From positions 1-64,000 of the forward strand of contig JAURYH010000031.1 of the NCBI GenBank assembly GCA_030653975.1: a stretch of DNA of 64,000 nucleotides, in the 5' to 3' direction. Origin of the DNA: Hydrogenophaga sp. (GTDB lineage: Bacteria > Pseudomonadota > Gammaproteobacteria > Burkholderiales > Burkholderiaceae_C). Below the pieces are notes generated by a model. That model saw nothing but the letters and a program-made list of their open reading frames with translations. It had not been told where the DNA came from and made no database searches. Below are positions 1 to 9,343 of this stretch, one piece after another. Position 1 is the first letter of the stretch. Each line of letters begins with the position of its first letter. A program made the translations under genes and the position numbers.

Positions 1-2
1 AG

Positions 3-107
3 CAGGGCCTGCATCGCTACATCCACTACTACAACCACCACCGAATCAAACTCAAACTAAAAGGCCTGAGCCCAGTTCAGTACCGGACGCAGGCCTTGAG
101 CTCCTAA
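3..107 (+). CDS. IS3-family transposase, C-terminal fragment
   Basis: Frame 3 reads the closing residues of an IS3-family OrfB/DDE transposase up to a TAA stop. The visible 34 residues contain the [16 protein letters not shown] and QYRT segments typical of the end of the rve integrase-core domain. The catalytic DDE residues are upstream of the window. The fragment is too short to appear as an ordinary ORF. Identity to the family is clear; the exact IS is not. Confidence 0.8.
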   Translation, partial: QGLHRYIHYYNHHRIKLKLKGLSPVQYRTQALSS

Positions 108-115
108 CCTTCAAC

Positions 116-140
116 TGTCCAACTTCTTGGGGTCAGTTCA
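116..140 (+). repeat. IS3-family right terminal inverted repeat
   Basis: The sequence from TGTCCAACTT to GGTCAGTTCA just after the transposase stop matches the terminal inverted repeat form of many IS3-group elements (TGAACTGACCCC read from the outside). The mate repeat is outside the window. Confidence 0.7.
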
Positions 141-177
141 ATTGCCGGGTTTTTCTTTGGGGCTGGGTGAGGCTCGC

Positions 178-1971
178 TCAGAGGACCTCACTGGCGAAGT
201 CCGCCAGACGGGAGCGTTCGCCGCGCGCGAGTGTGATGTGCCCACCGTGCGGCCAGCCCTTGAAGCGGTCCACGGCGTAGGTCAGGCCCGAAGAACCCTC
301 CGTGAGGTACGGCGTGTCGATCTGCGCCAGGTTGCCCATGCAGATGATCTTGGTGCCCGGGCCCGCTCGGGTGATCAGCGTCTTCATCTGCTTGGGCGTC
401 AGGTTCTGCGCCTCGTCGATGATGACGTACTTGTTCATGAAGGTGCGCCCGCGCATGAAGTTCATGCTCTTGACCTTGATGCGGCTGCGAATGAGCTCGT
501 TGGTGGCGGCTCGACCCCATTCACCGGCGTTGCCGCCATCGCCCTTGGCCAGGAACTCCAGGTTGTCGTCGAGCGCGCCCATCCAGGGGCCCATCTTTTC
601 TTCTTCGGTGCCGGGCAGGAAGCCGATGTCTTCGCCCACGCTCACGGTGGCGCGGGTCATGATGATCTCGGTGTAGCGGCGGTCGTCCAGCACCTGCGTG
701 AGGCCACTGGCCAGGGCCATCAAGGTCTTGCCCGTGCCGGCGGTACCGGCCAGGGTGACGAAATCGACCTCGGGGTCCATCAGGATGTTGAGCGCGAAGT
801 TCTGCTCCCGGTTGCGGCTGGTGACGCCCCAGACCGCGTTTTTCAGGTGCGTGAAGTCCTTGAGCGTCTTGAGCACCGCGGTCTGGTCGCGGATTTCGGT
901 CACGCGGGCGTACAGCGAGGGTTCGCCAGGCGCTTCGAAGTACACAAACTGGTTGATGTAGAACTGGCTCACCGTCGGACCGCTGACACGGTAGAAGGTG
1001 TGGCTTCCACTGGCCCAGCTCTCGATCGTCTTGCTCTGGCGCGTCCAGAAATCCTGTGGCAGGGCCAAGGCACCGGCGTAGAGCAGTTCACCATCGTCCA
1101 GGGTCTTGTCGTTCTGGTAGTCCTCGGCGGCCAGGCCCAGCGCACGGGCTTTGACCCGCATGTTGATGTCCTTGGACACCAGGATCACTTCGCGTTGCGG
1201 GTGCTTGTCGCGCAAGGCGTGCACCACGCCCAGAATCTGGTTGTCGGCCTTGCCCTGCGGCAGGCTGGCGGGCAACTGGGCGTCCAGCGGTTCGGTCTGG
1301 AAAAACAGCAATCCGCGGGCGGACAGGTGGCCGGTGGCCGAGAGCTTGAGGCCGCGTGTCATGTCGCCGCCTTGCTGCGCGACCAGGGCGTCGAGCGTTC
1401 GACTGGTCTGGCGGCCGTTGCGGGCGACTTCCGTCATGCCCTTCTTGTGGCCGTCGAGTTCTTCGAGCACGATCATGGGCAGGAAGATGTCGTGTTCCTC
1501 GAAGCGGAACAGGCTCATCGGGTCGTGCAGCAGCACGTTGGTGTCCAGCACGAACAAACGGGCCGGTCCGGTTGATCCGCCGGATTTGGCGCGCCCTGTG
1601 CGGCGGTTGCTGGCCACGGGCGAAGCGCGCGACACGGTCTCGCTGCCGACCGGCGGCTTGCCCGTTGGATGGGGCGCACGGAATTCGACAGGTTGGCGCT
1701 CGGCTGCCGGGGTGGCGGTGGGGGAGGGCACACGCGCGACGGGTTGGGATGGCACCGGGGCCAACTCGGGCTTGCGCTCCCGACCACGGGAGCGCGCACC
1801 GGCTTTTGCAGCCGGCGCCTCGCTGGCGGGTGCCGCAGCAGCTGCACGCAAGGGAGCGACCACGCGCTCGGGTTCCGGAGAGAAGCTGATCAATTCTTCT
1901 GATGCCCTGAGGCTGTAGGCATCGGAGGCGAGCAGGGCGGCGCGTTTGGAGGGGGCAGGTGGCAGTGGCAT
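178..1971 (-). CDS. phoH: PhoH-family protein with PIN domain
   Basis: This 597-residue protein joins a PIN RNase-type domain to a PhoH ATPase domain, the architecture of the PhoH2 group. Family members are RNA-dependent ATPases/ribonucleases of poorly defined role. Residues 1-137 are low-complexity, rich in Ala, Pro and Arg. The PIN domain starts with LFVLDTNVLLHDP (acidic residue Asp143). The PhoH domain has Walker A GTAGTGKT near 409-416, Walker B VIIDE near 516-520 and a GNLAQID segment near 546. The ATG at 1971 begins MPLPPAPS; the conserved part starts far downstream, so a shorter start is possible. A terminator-like hairpin separates it from bcp upstream. Confidence 0.9.
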   Translation of the reverse strand: MPLPPAPSKRAALLASDAYSLRASEELISFSPEPERVVAPLRAAAAAPASEAPAAKAGARSRGRERKPELAPVPSQPVARVPSPTATPAAERQPVEFRAPHPTGKPPVGSETVSRASPVASNRRTGRAKSGGSTGPARLFVLDTNVLLHDPMSLFRFEEHDIFLPMIVLEELDGHKKGMTEVARNGRQTSRTLDALVAQQGGDMTRGLKLSATGHLSARGLLFFQTEPLDAQLPASLPQGKADNQILGVVHALRDKHPQREVILVSKDINMRVKARALGLAAEDYQNDKTLDDGELLYAGALALPQDFWTRQSKTIESWASGSHTFYRVSGPTVSQFYINQFVYFEAPGEPSLYARVTEIRDQTAVLKTLKDFTHLKNAVWGVTSRNREQNFALNILMDPEVDFVTLAGTAGTGKTLMALASGLTQVLDDRRYTEIIMTRATVSVGEDIGFLPGTEEEKMGPWMGALDDNLEFLAKGDGGNAGEWGRAATNELIRSRIKVKSMNFMRGRTFMNKYVIIDEAQNLTPKQMKTLITRAGPGTKIICMGNLAQIDTPYLTEGSSGLTYAVDRFKGWPHGGHITLARGERSRLADFASEVL

Positions 1972-2005
1972 GGAGGGCTTGGTGGTTCAGCGCTGGGCCG
2001 GAAAG

Positions 2006-2039
2006 CAAAAAGCCGCCGGGGAGACCGGGCGGCTTTTTG
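2006..2039 (-). terminator. Intrinsic terminator between bcp and phoH
   Basis: A near-perfect GC-rich stem (AAAAAGCCGCC ... GGCGGCTTTTT) with a short loop is flanked by A and T runs on both sides. It could work in either direction. It lies downstream of bcp on the minus strand and upstream of phoH, so ending the bcp transcript is the likely role. Confidence 0.75.
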
Positions 2040-2154
2040 GGCTGCTGAGGGCAGGGAAAGAGGGGCGGGCGAAAGATCTTCCCAATGTCATGAACCCATT
2101 ATGCACGAGCCATATGACGGTCAAATTCCGCCGCCACCGGCGGTGTGGTTAAGC

Positions 2155-2631
2155 TCAAACAGCCTTTTTCAGGGCCTTGACGGCTTTCAGCACGTCTTCG
2201 ACATGGCCTGGCACCTTCAGGCCGCGCCATTCTTCCTTGAGCACGCCATCGGCGCCAATCAGGAAGGTGCTGCGTTCGATGCCCTTGACCTTTTTGCCGT
2301 ACATGATCTTGTTCTTGACGACGCCAAACATGTGGCACATTTTTTCTTCCGTGTCGGCGATCAGTTCGAACGGCAGCTCAAGTTTGGTTTTGAAGTCATC
2401 GTGCGACTTCATGTTGTCGCGTGAGACGCCGAACACATGGGCTCCAGCCTTCACGAAGTCTTTGTACTTGTCACGGAACTGCATGGCCTCGGTGGTGCAG
2501 CCGGGTGTGTTGTCTTTCGGGTAAAAATACAGCACAACGGTCTGGCCGAGGTGGGTCTGGTTGCTGACTTTGATGCCGCTGGTGGCCAGGGCTTCAAATT
2601 CGGGAATGGGTTTGTTGACAACGACTGCCAT
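2155..2631 (-). CDS. bcp: Peroxiredoxin, Bcp/PrxQ type
   Basis: A 158-residue thiol peroxidase of the AhpC/TSA thioredoxin-fold superfamily that reduces hydrogen and alkyl peroxides in the cytoplasm. The peroxidatic cysteine is Cys45 in the motif FYPKDNTPGCT. The usual Bcp resolving cysteine five residues later is absent (Met50). A second cysteine, Cys99 (EEKMCHMFGV), matches the position of Cys99 in E. coli Bcp. The protein may therefore act as a 1-Cys type or use another resolving partner. The frame is open for 63 more codons upstream, but MAVVVNKPIPEF at 2631 fits the family start and length. Confidence 0.93.
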   Translation of the reverse strand: MAVVVNKPIPEFEALATSGIKVSNQTHLGQTVVLYFYPKDNTPGCTTEAMQFRDKYKDFVKAGAHVFGVSRDNMKSHDDFKTKLELPFELIADTEEKMCHMFGVVKNKIMYGKKVKGIERSTFLIGADGVLKEEWRGLKVPGHVEDVLKAVKALKKAV

Positions 2632-2809
2632 ACTGCGTGGACCCCTGACGTAAGTTGGTGGTGATTCGTTGGCTTCCCGGATGCATCGAGAATGCCATGG
2701 ACGGCGTGCGACCGATGGCTTTCTAGGCAGGAAACAATCCGCTATTTTACCCTGAACGGGGATGCCGGGCCGAGGGTGGACCCGAATGGACCGCTCGGTA
2801 CCCTGGTAT

Positions 2810-3190
2810 TCAGGTGCCAATCAGCAGGGCTGCCAGCACCCGTCGACCTTCGCCGGCGAGGATGTTGTAGGTTCGGCAGGCGGCCAGGGTGTCCATGGTT
2901 TCCACACCAATGCGCTGGTTGATCAGGCTTTGCAGCATGTCCGGACGCACGAACCGCAGGCGCGGTCCACTGCCAAACACGACCAGTTCGGGTTTCACCG
3001 GCGAGCAGGTCAGCAGTTGCTCGAAATGCGCGGGCTCCAGGTCTTCGAACCGCTCGCAGGCCCACGGCAACAATCCCCCTGACGAGGCGAGAATGAGGCT
3101 TTGCGCGTGGCGCTGGCCATTGATCGCGATCCATCCATCGCCATAGGCGGTGATGGTGTGCAGATCGGGCTTGTCAGCGTGCAGTTTCAT
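2810..3190 (-). CDS. Mth938-domain (DUF498) protein
   Basis: A 126-residue soluble protein of the DUF498/Mth938 family, the fold shared with mitochondrial complex I assembly factor NDUFAF3. The visible core is DGWIAING, LVVFGSGPRLRF and the C-terminal RTYNILAGEGRRVLAALL, which are family hallmarks. Bacterial members have no proven reaction. The gene is divergent from alaA and shares a 158-base intergenic region with it. Length is normal for the family. No signal peptide or membrane segment is visible. Confidence 0.85.
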   Translation of the reverse strand: MKLHADKPDLHTITAYGDGWIAINGQRHAQSLILASSGGLLPWACERFEDLEPAHFEQLLTCSPVKPELVVFGSGPRLRFVRPDMLQSLINQRIGVETMDTLAACRTYNILAGEGRRVLAALLIGT

Positions 3191-3348
3191 GGGAACGTCG
3201 GGCGCAGGAATGGGGCTGAGCGTGCACGGATGCGGTGAAGAACTGTGGTCAAATTGCAGGTTTTCCCTATCAGACGCACCGTAATATAGCGCCCAGCGCC
3301 ATAGCCCGGCTCTCCACCCCTTTCTACGGCCCCCAAGCGGGAGGGACT

Positions 3349-4629
3349 TTGAAAACCATCCAGAAATCCGCCAAGCTCGCCAACGTCTGCTACGACATCC
3401 GCGGTCCCATCATGGATGCGGCGCGCCAGATGGAAGAAGAGGGCCACAAGATCATCCGCCTGAACATCGGCAACCTGGCGGTGTTCGGCTTTGATGCCCC
3501 CGAGGAGATCCAGCAGGACATGATCCGCAACCTGCCGAACTCGGCTGGTTATTCGGACAGCAAGGGGATTTTTGCGGCACGCAAGGCGGTGATGCACGAG
3601 ACGCAGAAGCAGGGCGTCAAGGGTGTCACTCTGGACGACATTTACCTCGGCAACGGTGCCAGCGAATTGATCGTGATGGCCACCAATGCCTTGCTCGACG
3701 ATGGCGACGAGTTGCTGCTGCCCGCCCCCGACTACCCGTTGTGGACGGCAGCGGTCAGCCTCTCGGGTGGCACGCCGGTGCACTACATGTGCGACGAGTC
3801 CAACGGCTGGATGCCCGACCTGGACGACATCCGCCGCAAGATCACCCCCGCCACCAAGGGCATCGTGGTGATCAACCCCAACAACCCGACCGGCGCGCTG
3901 TATTCCGACGAACTGCTCCAGGCAATCGTGACGATTGCGCGCGAGCACGGTCTGGTGATCTTTGCCGACGAGGTGTACGACAAGGTGCTCTACGACGGCG
4001 TGAAACACACGGCGCTGGGCAGCCTGTCGGAAGACGTGCTGACTCTGACCTTCAATTCCTTGTCCAAAAGTTACCGCTCCTGCGGTTACCGCGCGGGCTG
4101 GATGATTGTCTCGGGCGACAAGAAGCCGGCCCGGGACTACATCGAGGGCCTGAACATGCTCTCAAACATGCGCCTGTGTGCCAACGTGCCGGGCCAATGG
4201 GCGATCCAGACCGCTCTGGGCGGCTACCAGAGCATCAACGATCTGGTCTGCGAAGGCGGCCGGCTGCGCCGCCAGCGCGACCTGGCTTATGAACTGATCA
4301 CCGCCATTCCGGGCGTGAGCTGCGTCAAGCCGACGGCGGCGCTTTACATGTTCCCTCGCCTCGACCCGGCGATCTACCCGGTCGAAGACGACCAGCAGCT
4401 GTTCCTGGAACTGCTGCAGGAGACGCGTGTGATGCTGGTGCAGGGTTCGGGTTTCAACTACCCGGACAACCAGCACTTCCGCATCGTTTTCCTGCCGCAC
4501 GAGGACGACCTTCGCGAAGCCATCGGCCGCGTGGCCAAGTTCTTCGAAGGCTGGCGTAAGCGCCATGCGCCCGCACACGCATCAATCGCCCCCGCAATGG
4601 GCAACACCGCCACTCTGGCGACTCCCTAA
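3349..4629 (+). CDS. alaA: Alanine-synthesising aminotransferase AlaA-like
   Basis: A 426-residue class I/II PLP-dependent transaminase that closely follows E. coli AlaA (glutamate-pyruvate transaminase) from KSAKLANVCYDIRGP through LCANVPGQWAIQTALGGYQS to GVSCVKP. The PLP lysine lies in SLSKSYR. I chose the TTG at 3349 because it reproduces the AlaA N-terminus and follows a GGGAGG ribosome site; the ATG at 3235 would add 38 unrelated residues. The usual NIGNPAPFGF segment reads NIGNLAVFGF here. It is followed by hom and thrC in the same direction; amino-acid metabolism is the common theme. Confidence 0.9.
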   Translation: MKTIQKSAKLANVCYDIRGPIMDAARQMEEEGHKIIRLNIGNLAVFGFDAPEEIQQDMIRNLPNSAGYSDSKGIFAARKAVMHETQKQGVKGVTLDDIYLGNGASELIVMATNALLDDGDELLLPAPDYPLWTAAVSLSGGTPVHYMCDESNGWMPDLDDIRRKITPATKGIVVINPNNPTGALYSDELLQAIVTIAREHGLVIFADEVYDKVLYDGVKHTALGSLSEDVLTLTFNSLSKSYRSCGYRAGWMIVSGDKKPARDYIEGLNMLSNMRLCANVPGQWAIQTALGGYQSINDLVCEGGRLRRQRDLAYELITAIPGVSCVKPTAALYMFPRLDPAIYPVEDDQQLFLELLQETRVMLVQGSGFNYPDNQHFRIVFLPHEDDLREAIGRVAKFFEGWRKRHAPAHASIAPAMGNTATLATP

Positions 4630-4693
4630 ACTGGGCACCCCGGGTCATGGCCTGGCCTGGCACCGATATTTTTGAAGCCGAGAGTTAACAACG

Positions 4694-6016
4694 ATGAAAC
4701 CGATCCAAGTAGGCCTGCTGGGCATAGGCACCGTGGGCAGCGGCACGTTCAACGTGCTGCAGCGCAACCAGGAAGAAATCAAGCGCCGCGCCGGCCGTGG
4801 CATCGAGATCACCATGGTGGCCGACCTCGATGTGGCACGCGCCCAGAGCATCGTCGGCCCGGACGTGAAGGTGGTGAACGACGCGCGCGCCGTGATCGCC
4901 AACCCCGAGATCGACATCGTGATCGAGTTGATCGGCGGCTACGGCATCGCCAAGGCCCTGGTGATGGAAGCCATTGCTGCGGGCAAGCACGTGGTCACTG
5001 CGAACAAGGCGCTGCTGGCCGTGCACGGCACCGAGATCTTCGCCGCGGCATCGGCCAAGGGCGTGATGGTGGCGTTTGAGGCGGCGGTGGCCGGTGGCAT
5101 TCCCATCATCAAGGCGCTGCGCGAAGGCCTCACCGCCAACAGCATCCAGTGGATCGCCGGCATCATCAACGGCACGACCAACTTCATCCTGTCCGAGATG
5201 CGTGACAAGGGCCTGGACTTCGATGTTGTGCTGAAAGAAGCGCAACGCCTGGGCTACGCCGAAGCCGATCCGACCTTCGACATCGAAGGCGTGGACGCGG
5301 CGCACAAGGTCACGCTCATGAGCGCGATCGCCTTCGGCATTCCGGTGCAGTTCGACAAGGCCTATGTCGAGGGCATCACGAAGCTGGGTGCGACCGACAT
5401 CAAATACGCCGAACAGTTGGGCTACCGCATCAAGCTGCTCGGCATCACCAAGCGCACGGCCCAGGGTATCGAACTGCGCGTGCACCCGAGCCTGGTGCCA
5501 TCCAAGCGCCTGATCGCCAACGTCGAAGGCGCGATGAATGCCGTGGTGGTGCAGGGCGACGCGGTGGGCACCACGCTGTACTACGGCAAGGGTGCGGGCA
5601 GCGAACCCACCGCCTCGGCCGTGATCGCCGACCTGGTGGACATCACCCGCCTGCACACCGCCGACCCGCTGCACCGCGTGCCGCACCTGGCGTTCCAGCC
5701 CGACAAGATGAGCGACTTGAGCGTGCTGCCCATGAGCGAGGTGGTGACCAGCTATTACCTGCGCCTGCGCGTGGCCGACGAGGCCGGCGTGCTCGCCAAG
5801 GTCACGGGCCTGCTGGCCAACGCCGGCATCAGCATCGACGCGGTGCTGCAGCGCGAGGCCGACGAAGTCGGCGGCGAAGGTTCGACCCAGACCGACCTGA
5901 TCATTCTCACGCACGACATCCGCGAAGGCGCCATGAACGACGTGCTCGCGCAGATGCAGGCGCTGCCGAGCGTGCTCGCACCCATCACGCGGATTCGAAA
6001 AGAAGAGCTGAACTGA
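4694..6016 (+). CDS. hom: Homoserine dehydrogenase
   Basis: A 440-residue NAD(P)-dependent enzyme that reduces aspartate semialdehyde to homoserine, the branch point to threonine and methionine. It has the N-terminal nucleotide fold (GLLGIGTVGSG), the catalytic domain with ANKALLAVHG and NGTTNFIL, the signature GAGSEPTASAVIADL near 300, and a C-terminal ACT domain from about 350 (YYLRLRVADEAGVLAKV), the usual site of threonine feedback. The stop is one base before the thrC start, so the two are almost certainly one operon. Confidence 0.97.
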   Translation: MKPIQVGLLGIGTVGSGTFNVLQRNQEEIKRRAGRGIEITMVADLDVARAQSIVGPDVKVVNDARAVIANPEIDIVIELIGGYGIAKALVMEAIAAGKHVVTANKALLAVHGTEIFAAASAKGVMVAFEAAVAGGIPIIKALREGLTANSIQWIAGIINGTTNFILSEMRDKGLDFDVVLKEAQRLGYAEADPTFDIEGVDAAHKVTLMSAIAFGIPVQFDKAYVEGITKLGATDIKYAEQLGYRIKLLGITKRTAQGIELRVHPSLVPSKRLIANVEGAMNAVVVQGDAVGTTLYYGKGAGSEPTASAVIADLVDITRLHTADPLHRVPHLAFQPDKMSDLSVLPMSEVVTSYYLRLRVADEAGVLAKVTGLLANAGISIDAVLQREADEVGGEGSTQTDLIILTHDIREGAMNDVLAQMQALPSVLAPITRIRKEELN

Positions 6017-6017
6017 G

Positions 6018-7460
6018 ATGTTGTACCTCTCCACCCGGGGCCACCCGGACCGCAAGCACTTTTGCGAAATCCTGCTTGAGGGGCTGGCACCCGATGGCGG
6101 TCTGTATCTGCCCGAGCGCTACCCGCAGGTGGAAGCCGCCACGCTGGCGCGCTGGCGCACGGTGTTCAACGGCGGCGCACCCGGTGGTTACGCTGCGCTG
6201 GCGTACGAGGTGCTGTCGCTCTACATCGACGACATTCCCTCCGCCGACCTGAAGGCCTTGTGCGACAAGACCTACACTGAAGCGGTGTACGGCACGGCGG
6301 CCATCGTGCCGCTGAAGCAGCTGGAAGACGGCTTCTACCTCGAAGCCCTGTCCAACGGCCCGACGCTGGCTTTCAAGGACATGGCCATGCAGTTGCTGGG
6401 CAACCTGTTCGAGTACGAACTGGCGCGCCGCGGTGAAGAACTCAACATCCTGGGCGCAACATCTGGCGACACCGGCAGCGCGGCCGAATACGCCATGCGG
6501 GGCAAGCACGGCGTGCGCGTGTTCATGCTCAGCCCGCACGGACGCATGAGCCCGTTCCAGCAGGCACAGATGTTCAGCCTGATGGATCTGAACATCCACA
6601 ATATCGCCATCAAGGGCGTGTTTGACGACTGCCAGGACATCGTCAAGAACGTGTCGAACGATCTGGCCTTCAAGCGCCAGTACAAGATCGGCACCGTCAA
6701 TTCGATCAACTGGGCGCGCCTGCTGGCGCAGGTTGTTTATTACTTCGCCGGCTATTTTCAAGCCACGACGGACAACGATCAGAAGGTGAGCTTCACCGTG
6801 CCCAGCGGCAACTTTGGCAACGTCTGTGCCGGCCATGTGGCGCGCCAGATGGGTCTGCCGATCCAGACGCTGGTGGTGGCGACGAACGAAAACGACGTGC
6901 TCGACGAGTTCTTCCGCACCGGCGTCTACCGCGTGCGCGCCAGTGCCGACACGCACGAGACCTCCAGCCCGTCAATGGACATTTCCAAGGCCAGCAACTT
7001 CGAGCGTTTCGTGTTCGACCTGCTGGGCCGTGACGGCGCGCGCGTCAAGGCGTTGTTTGGTGAGGCGCTGCACAAGGAAGGCCGTTTTGATCTGGGCGCC
7101 GACCCGGTGTTTGCCGACGCCGCCAGCCGCTACGGTTTCGTCAGCGGCAAGAGCACCCACGCCGACCGCCTGGCGACCATCAAGGACACGTTCGAGCGCT
7201 TCGGCGTGATGATCGACACGCACACCGCCGACGGCGTGAAGGTGGCGAGGGAGCACTTGAGCCCGGCAACGCCGATGATCGTGCTGGAAACCGCCTTGCC
7301 GATCAAGTTCGCCGAGACCATCGTCGAAGCCCTGGGGCGCCAGCCCGATCGCCCGGCGAAGTTCGATGGCATCGAAGCCCTGCCCAAGCGCGTGCAGGTG
7401 ATGCCGGCGGATACAACGGCGGTGCAGCGCTACATCGTCCAGCATTGTCCCGCGGCGTGA
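6018..7460 (+). CDS. thrC: Threonine synthase
   Basis: A 480-residue PLP enzyme that converts O-phosphohomoserine to threonine. It is of the longer bacterial/fungal type, beginning MLYLSTRGH and carrying the PLP lysine in LAFKDMAMQLLG. The GATSGDTGSAA phosphate-binding loop and VPSGNFGN glycine-rich segment are intact. It begins one base after the hom stop, giving a hom-thrC unit that carries flux from aspartate semialdehyde towards threonine. ThrB is not in the window. Confidence 0.97.
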   Translation: MLYLSTRGHPDRKHFCEILLEGLAPDGGLYLPERYPQVEAATLARWRTVFNGGAPGGYAALAYEVLSLYIDDIPSADLKALCDKTYTEAVYGTAAIVPLKQLEDGFYLEALSNGPTLAFKDMAMQLLGNLFEYELARRGEELNILGATSGDTGSAAEYAMRGKHGVRVFMLSPHGRMSPFQQAQMFSLMDLNIHNIAIKGVFDDCQDIVKNVSNDLAFKRQYKIGTVNSINWARLLAQVVYYFAGYFQATTDNDQKVSFTVPSGNFGNVCAGHVARQMGLPIQTLVVATNENDVLDEFFRTGVYRVRASADTHETSSPSMDISKASNFERFVFDLLGRDGARVKALFGEALHKEGRFDLGADPVFADAASRYGFVSGKSTHADRLATIKDTFERFGVMIDTHTADGVKVAREHLSPATPMIVLETALPIKFAETIVEALGRQPDRPAKFDGIEALPKRVQVMPADTTAVQRYIVQHCPAA

Positions 7461-7482
7461 TGGTCGGGCGTCGGCAGCGGGC

Positions 7483-8016
7483 ATGAAAGTCGTCGGTTTC
7501 GCAGGCTTTTCCGGTGCGGGCAAGACCACGCTGCTTGAACAGCTGATCCCCGTCCTGCGTCAGCGGGGCCTGCGGGTCTCGGTGGTCAAGCATGTGCACC
7601 ATGGCTTTGAAATTGACCACCCGGGCAAAGACACCTGGCGCCATCGCGAGGCCGGGGCCTACGAAGTGGTGGCTGCCTCGCCGCAGCGCCTGGTGCTGAT
7701 GCGCGAATTCGAGCGGCCGGTTGAGCTGACGGTGCATGACGTGATTCGCACGCTGCATCCGGGCGTCGACTGGGTGCTGGTCGAGGGCTACCGCGACAGC
7801 AACCTGCTCAAGGTCGAGGTCTGGCGTGCGGCCACCAGCAAGCCCGTGCTGTACCCGGACGATCCCTTTGTCGCTGCCATCGCCACCGACAGCGCCGATC
7901 AATTGCCGCAGACCACCCTGCGCCCGGTGCTGAATTTGAACGACGCCGCTGCCGTGGCCGGCTGGCTGCTCGACAATGAAGACCGTTTTGACTATGTTCC
8001 CGAGGCCTACATCTGA
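7483..8016 (+). CDS. mobB: Molybdopterin-guanine dinucleotide biosynthesis protein MobB
   Basis: A 177-residue P-loop GTPase of the MobB family that assists loading of the molybdenum cofactor. The Walker A sequence is GFSGAGKTT at residues 6-14, and the VLVEGYRD segment typical of MobB lies near 100. It sits 22 bases after thrC and heads a molybdenum-cofactor set with moeA, moaD and moaE. Confidence 0.93.
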   Translation: MKVVGFAGFSGAGKTTLLEQLIPVLRQRGLRVSVVKHVHHGFEIDHPGKDTWRHREAGAYEVVAASPQRLVLMREFERPVELTVHDVIRTLHPGVDWVLVEGYRDSNLLKVEVWRAATSKPVLYPDDPFVAAIATDSADQLPQTTLRPVLNLNDAAAVAGWLLDNEDRFDYVPEAYI

Positions 8017-8051
8017 CCCGGCGGACATGCCCACCCACCCACCCTGACGCC

Positions 8052-9332
8052 ATGAACGCATCTGCACCGCCCGCCCGGGCTCCCTTGATGGCGCTGGACA
8101 CCGCGCTGACCGACCTGCTCGCGCGGGTCGTTCCGTTGGCCCGGGTTGAGACGGTGGCCACGTTCGAGGCCGATGGCCGCGTGCTGGCCAGCGATCTGGT
8201 CTCTGGACTGCAGGTGCCACCGCAGGACAACTCATCGATGGACGGGTATGCCGTCAACGCGGCCGACGTGCCCGAAAAAGGCGTGGTGCTGACGGTGTCG
8301 CAGCGCATCGCGGCCGGTCATGCGGCTGAGCCGTTGCGGCCCGGAACGTGTGCGCGCATCTTCACGGGTGCGCCCATGCCCGCGGGTGCGGACGCGGTGG
8401 TGATGCAGGAAGACACCCGCGAGGTTGGCGGCAATCTGCATGCGGTGCACATCGACGCTGTCCCGGCCGCTGGTCAGTGGGTGCGTCGCGCTGGCGAAGA
8501 CGTGACGCGGGGAGCGGTGGTCTTGCCACGCGGTACCCGGCTTTCCCCGGCCAGTCTGGGGCTGGCGGCCAGCATCGGCTGTGCCCGGCTGCCGGTGATG
8601 GTGCGTCCGCGCGTGGCCCTGTTTTCCACCGGGGACGAACTCGTGATGCCGGGTGAGGTGGCTCCGCAGGACATGAAGCCCGGGGCGATCTACAACTCCA
8701 ACCGCTTTTTCCTGCGCACGTTGTTGCAGCGCCTGGGCTGCGAAGTGAGCGACCTCGGTATCGTGCCGGACAAACGCGACCTGACACTGGCCGCGCTCAA
8801 GACCGCGGCCGACCACCACGACCTGATCCTCACCAGTGGCGGGGTTTCGGTAGGTGAAGAAGACCACATCAAGCCGTCCGTGCAGCAGTTGGGCAGCCTC
8901 GACCTGTGGCAGATCGCCATGAAACCGGGCAAGCCGTTCGCGTATGGCACGGTGCGACGCGATGCGGGCGCTGGCGCCGAAGCGGCGTTGCCTTGCCATT
9001 TCATCGGCCTGCCGGGCAACCCGGTGTCCAGTTTCGTCACCTTCCTGCTGCTGGTGCGTCCCTTCCTGCTGCGGCTGCAGGGTGCCGAAGTGCCTGGTTT
9101 GCAACCGGTGAAGCTGCCGGCCCACTTCAACCTGCCGCGCGCCGACAAGCGCCGCGAATTCCTGCGCGTGCGCCGCAACGCCAGCGGTGGGCTGGACCTG
9201 TTTCCCAACCAGAGTTCGGGCGTGTTGACCTCCGCGGTCTGGGGCGACGGTCTGGTCGACAACCCGGCCGGCACCACCATCGCCCGGGGCGATCTGGTGT
9301 CCTATCTTTCTTTTGCCGACCTGCTGGTCTGA
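8052..9332 (+). CDS. moeA: Molybdopterin molybdenumtransferase MoeA
   Basis: A 426-residue MoeA/gephyrin-E-domain protein that inserts molybdate into adenylylated molybdopterin. The signatures are QDNSSMDGYAVNA near 60-70, the ARIFTGAPMPAGADAVVMQE segment and the MoCF-binding segment LTSGGVSVGEEDH near 260. The C-terminal domain IV is complete. It lies between mobB and moaD in the same direction. A 20-base overlap with another reading frame at the end is not a real gene. Confidence 0.96.
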   Translation: MNASAPPARAPLMALDTALTDLLARVVPLARVETVATFEADGRVLASDLVSGLQVPPQDNSSMDGYAVNAADVPEKGVVLTVSQRIAAGHAAEPLRPGTCARIFTGAPMPAGADAVVMQEDTREVGGNLHAVHIDAVPAAGQWVRRAGEDVTRGAVVLPRGTRLSPASLGLAASIGCARLPVMVRPRVALFSTGDELVMPGEVAPQDMKPGAIYNSNRFFLRTLLQRLGCEVSDLGIVPDKRDLTLAALKTAADHHDLILTSGGVSVGEEDHIKPSVQQLGSLDLWQIAMKPGKPFAYGTVRRDAGAGAEAALPCHFIGLPGNPVSSFVTFLLLVRPFLLRLQGAEVPGLQPVKLPAHFNLPRADKRREFLRVRRNASGGLDLFPNQSSGVLTSAVWGDGLVDNPAGTTIARGDLVSYLSFADLLV

Positions 9333-9343
9333 GGGCCTCTCCC

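Larger units (their letters stand above)
1..140 (+). mobile_element. Right end of an IS3-family insertion sequence (cut by window start)
   Basis: The window opens inside the last part of an IS3-type transposase gene. That gene is followed by a terminal inverted repeat that ends in the GGTCAGTTCA sequence common to this IS family. The rest of the element lies left of the window, so subgroup, completeness and target duplication cannot be judged. The element ends 37 bases past the stop codon of the convergent phoH gene, so it sits in the intergenic space and does not break phoH. Confidence 0.8.
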
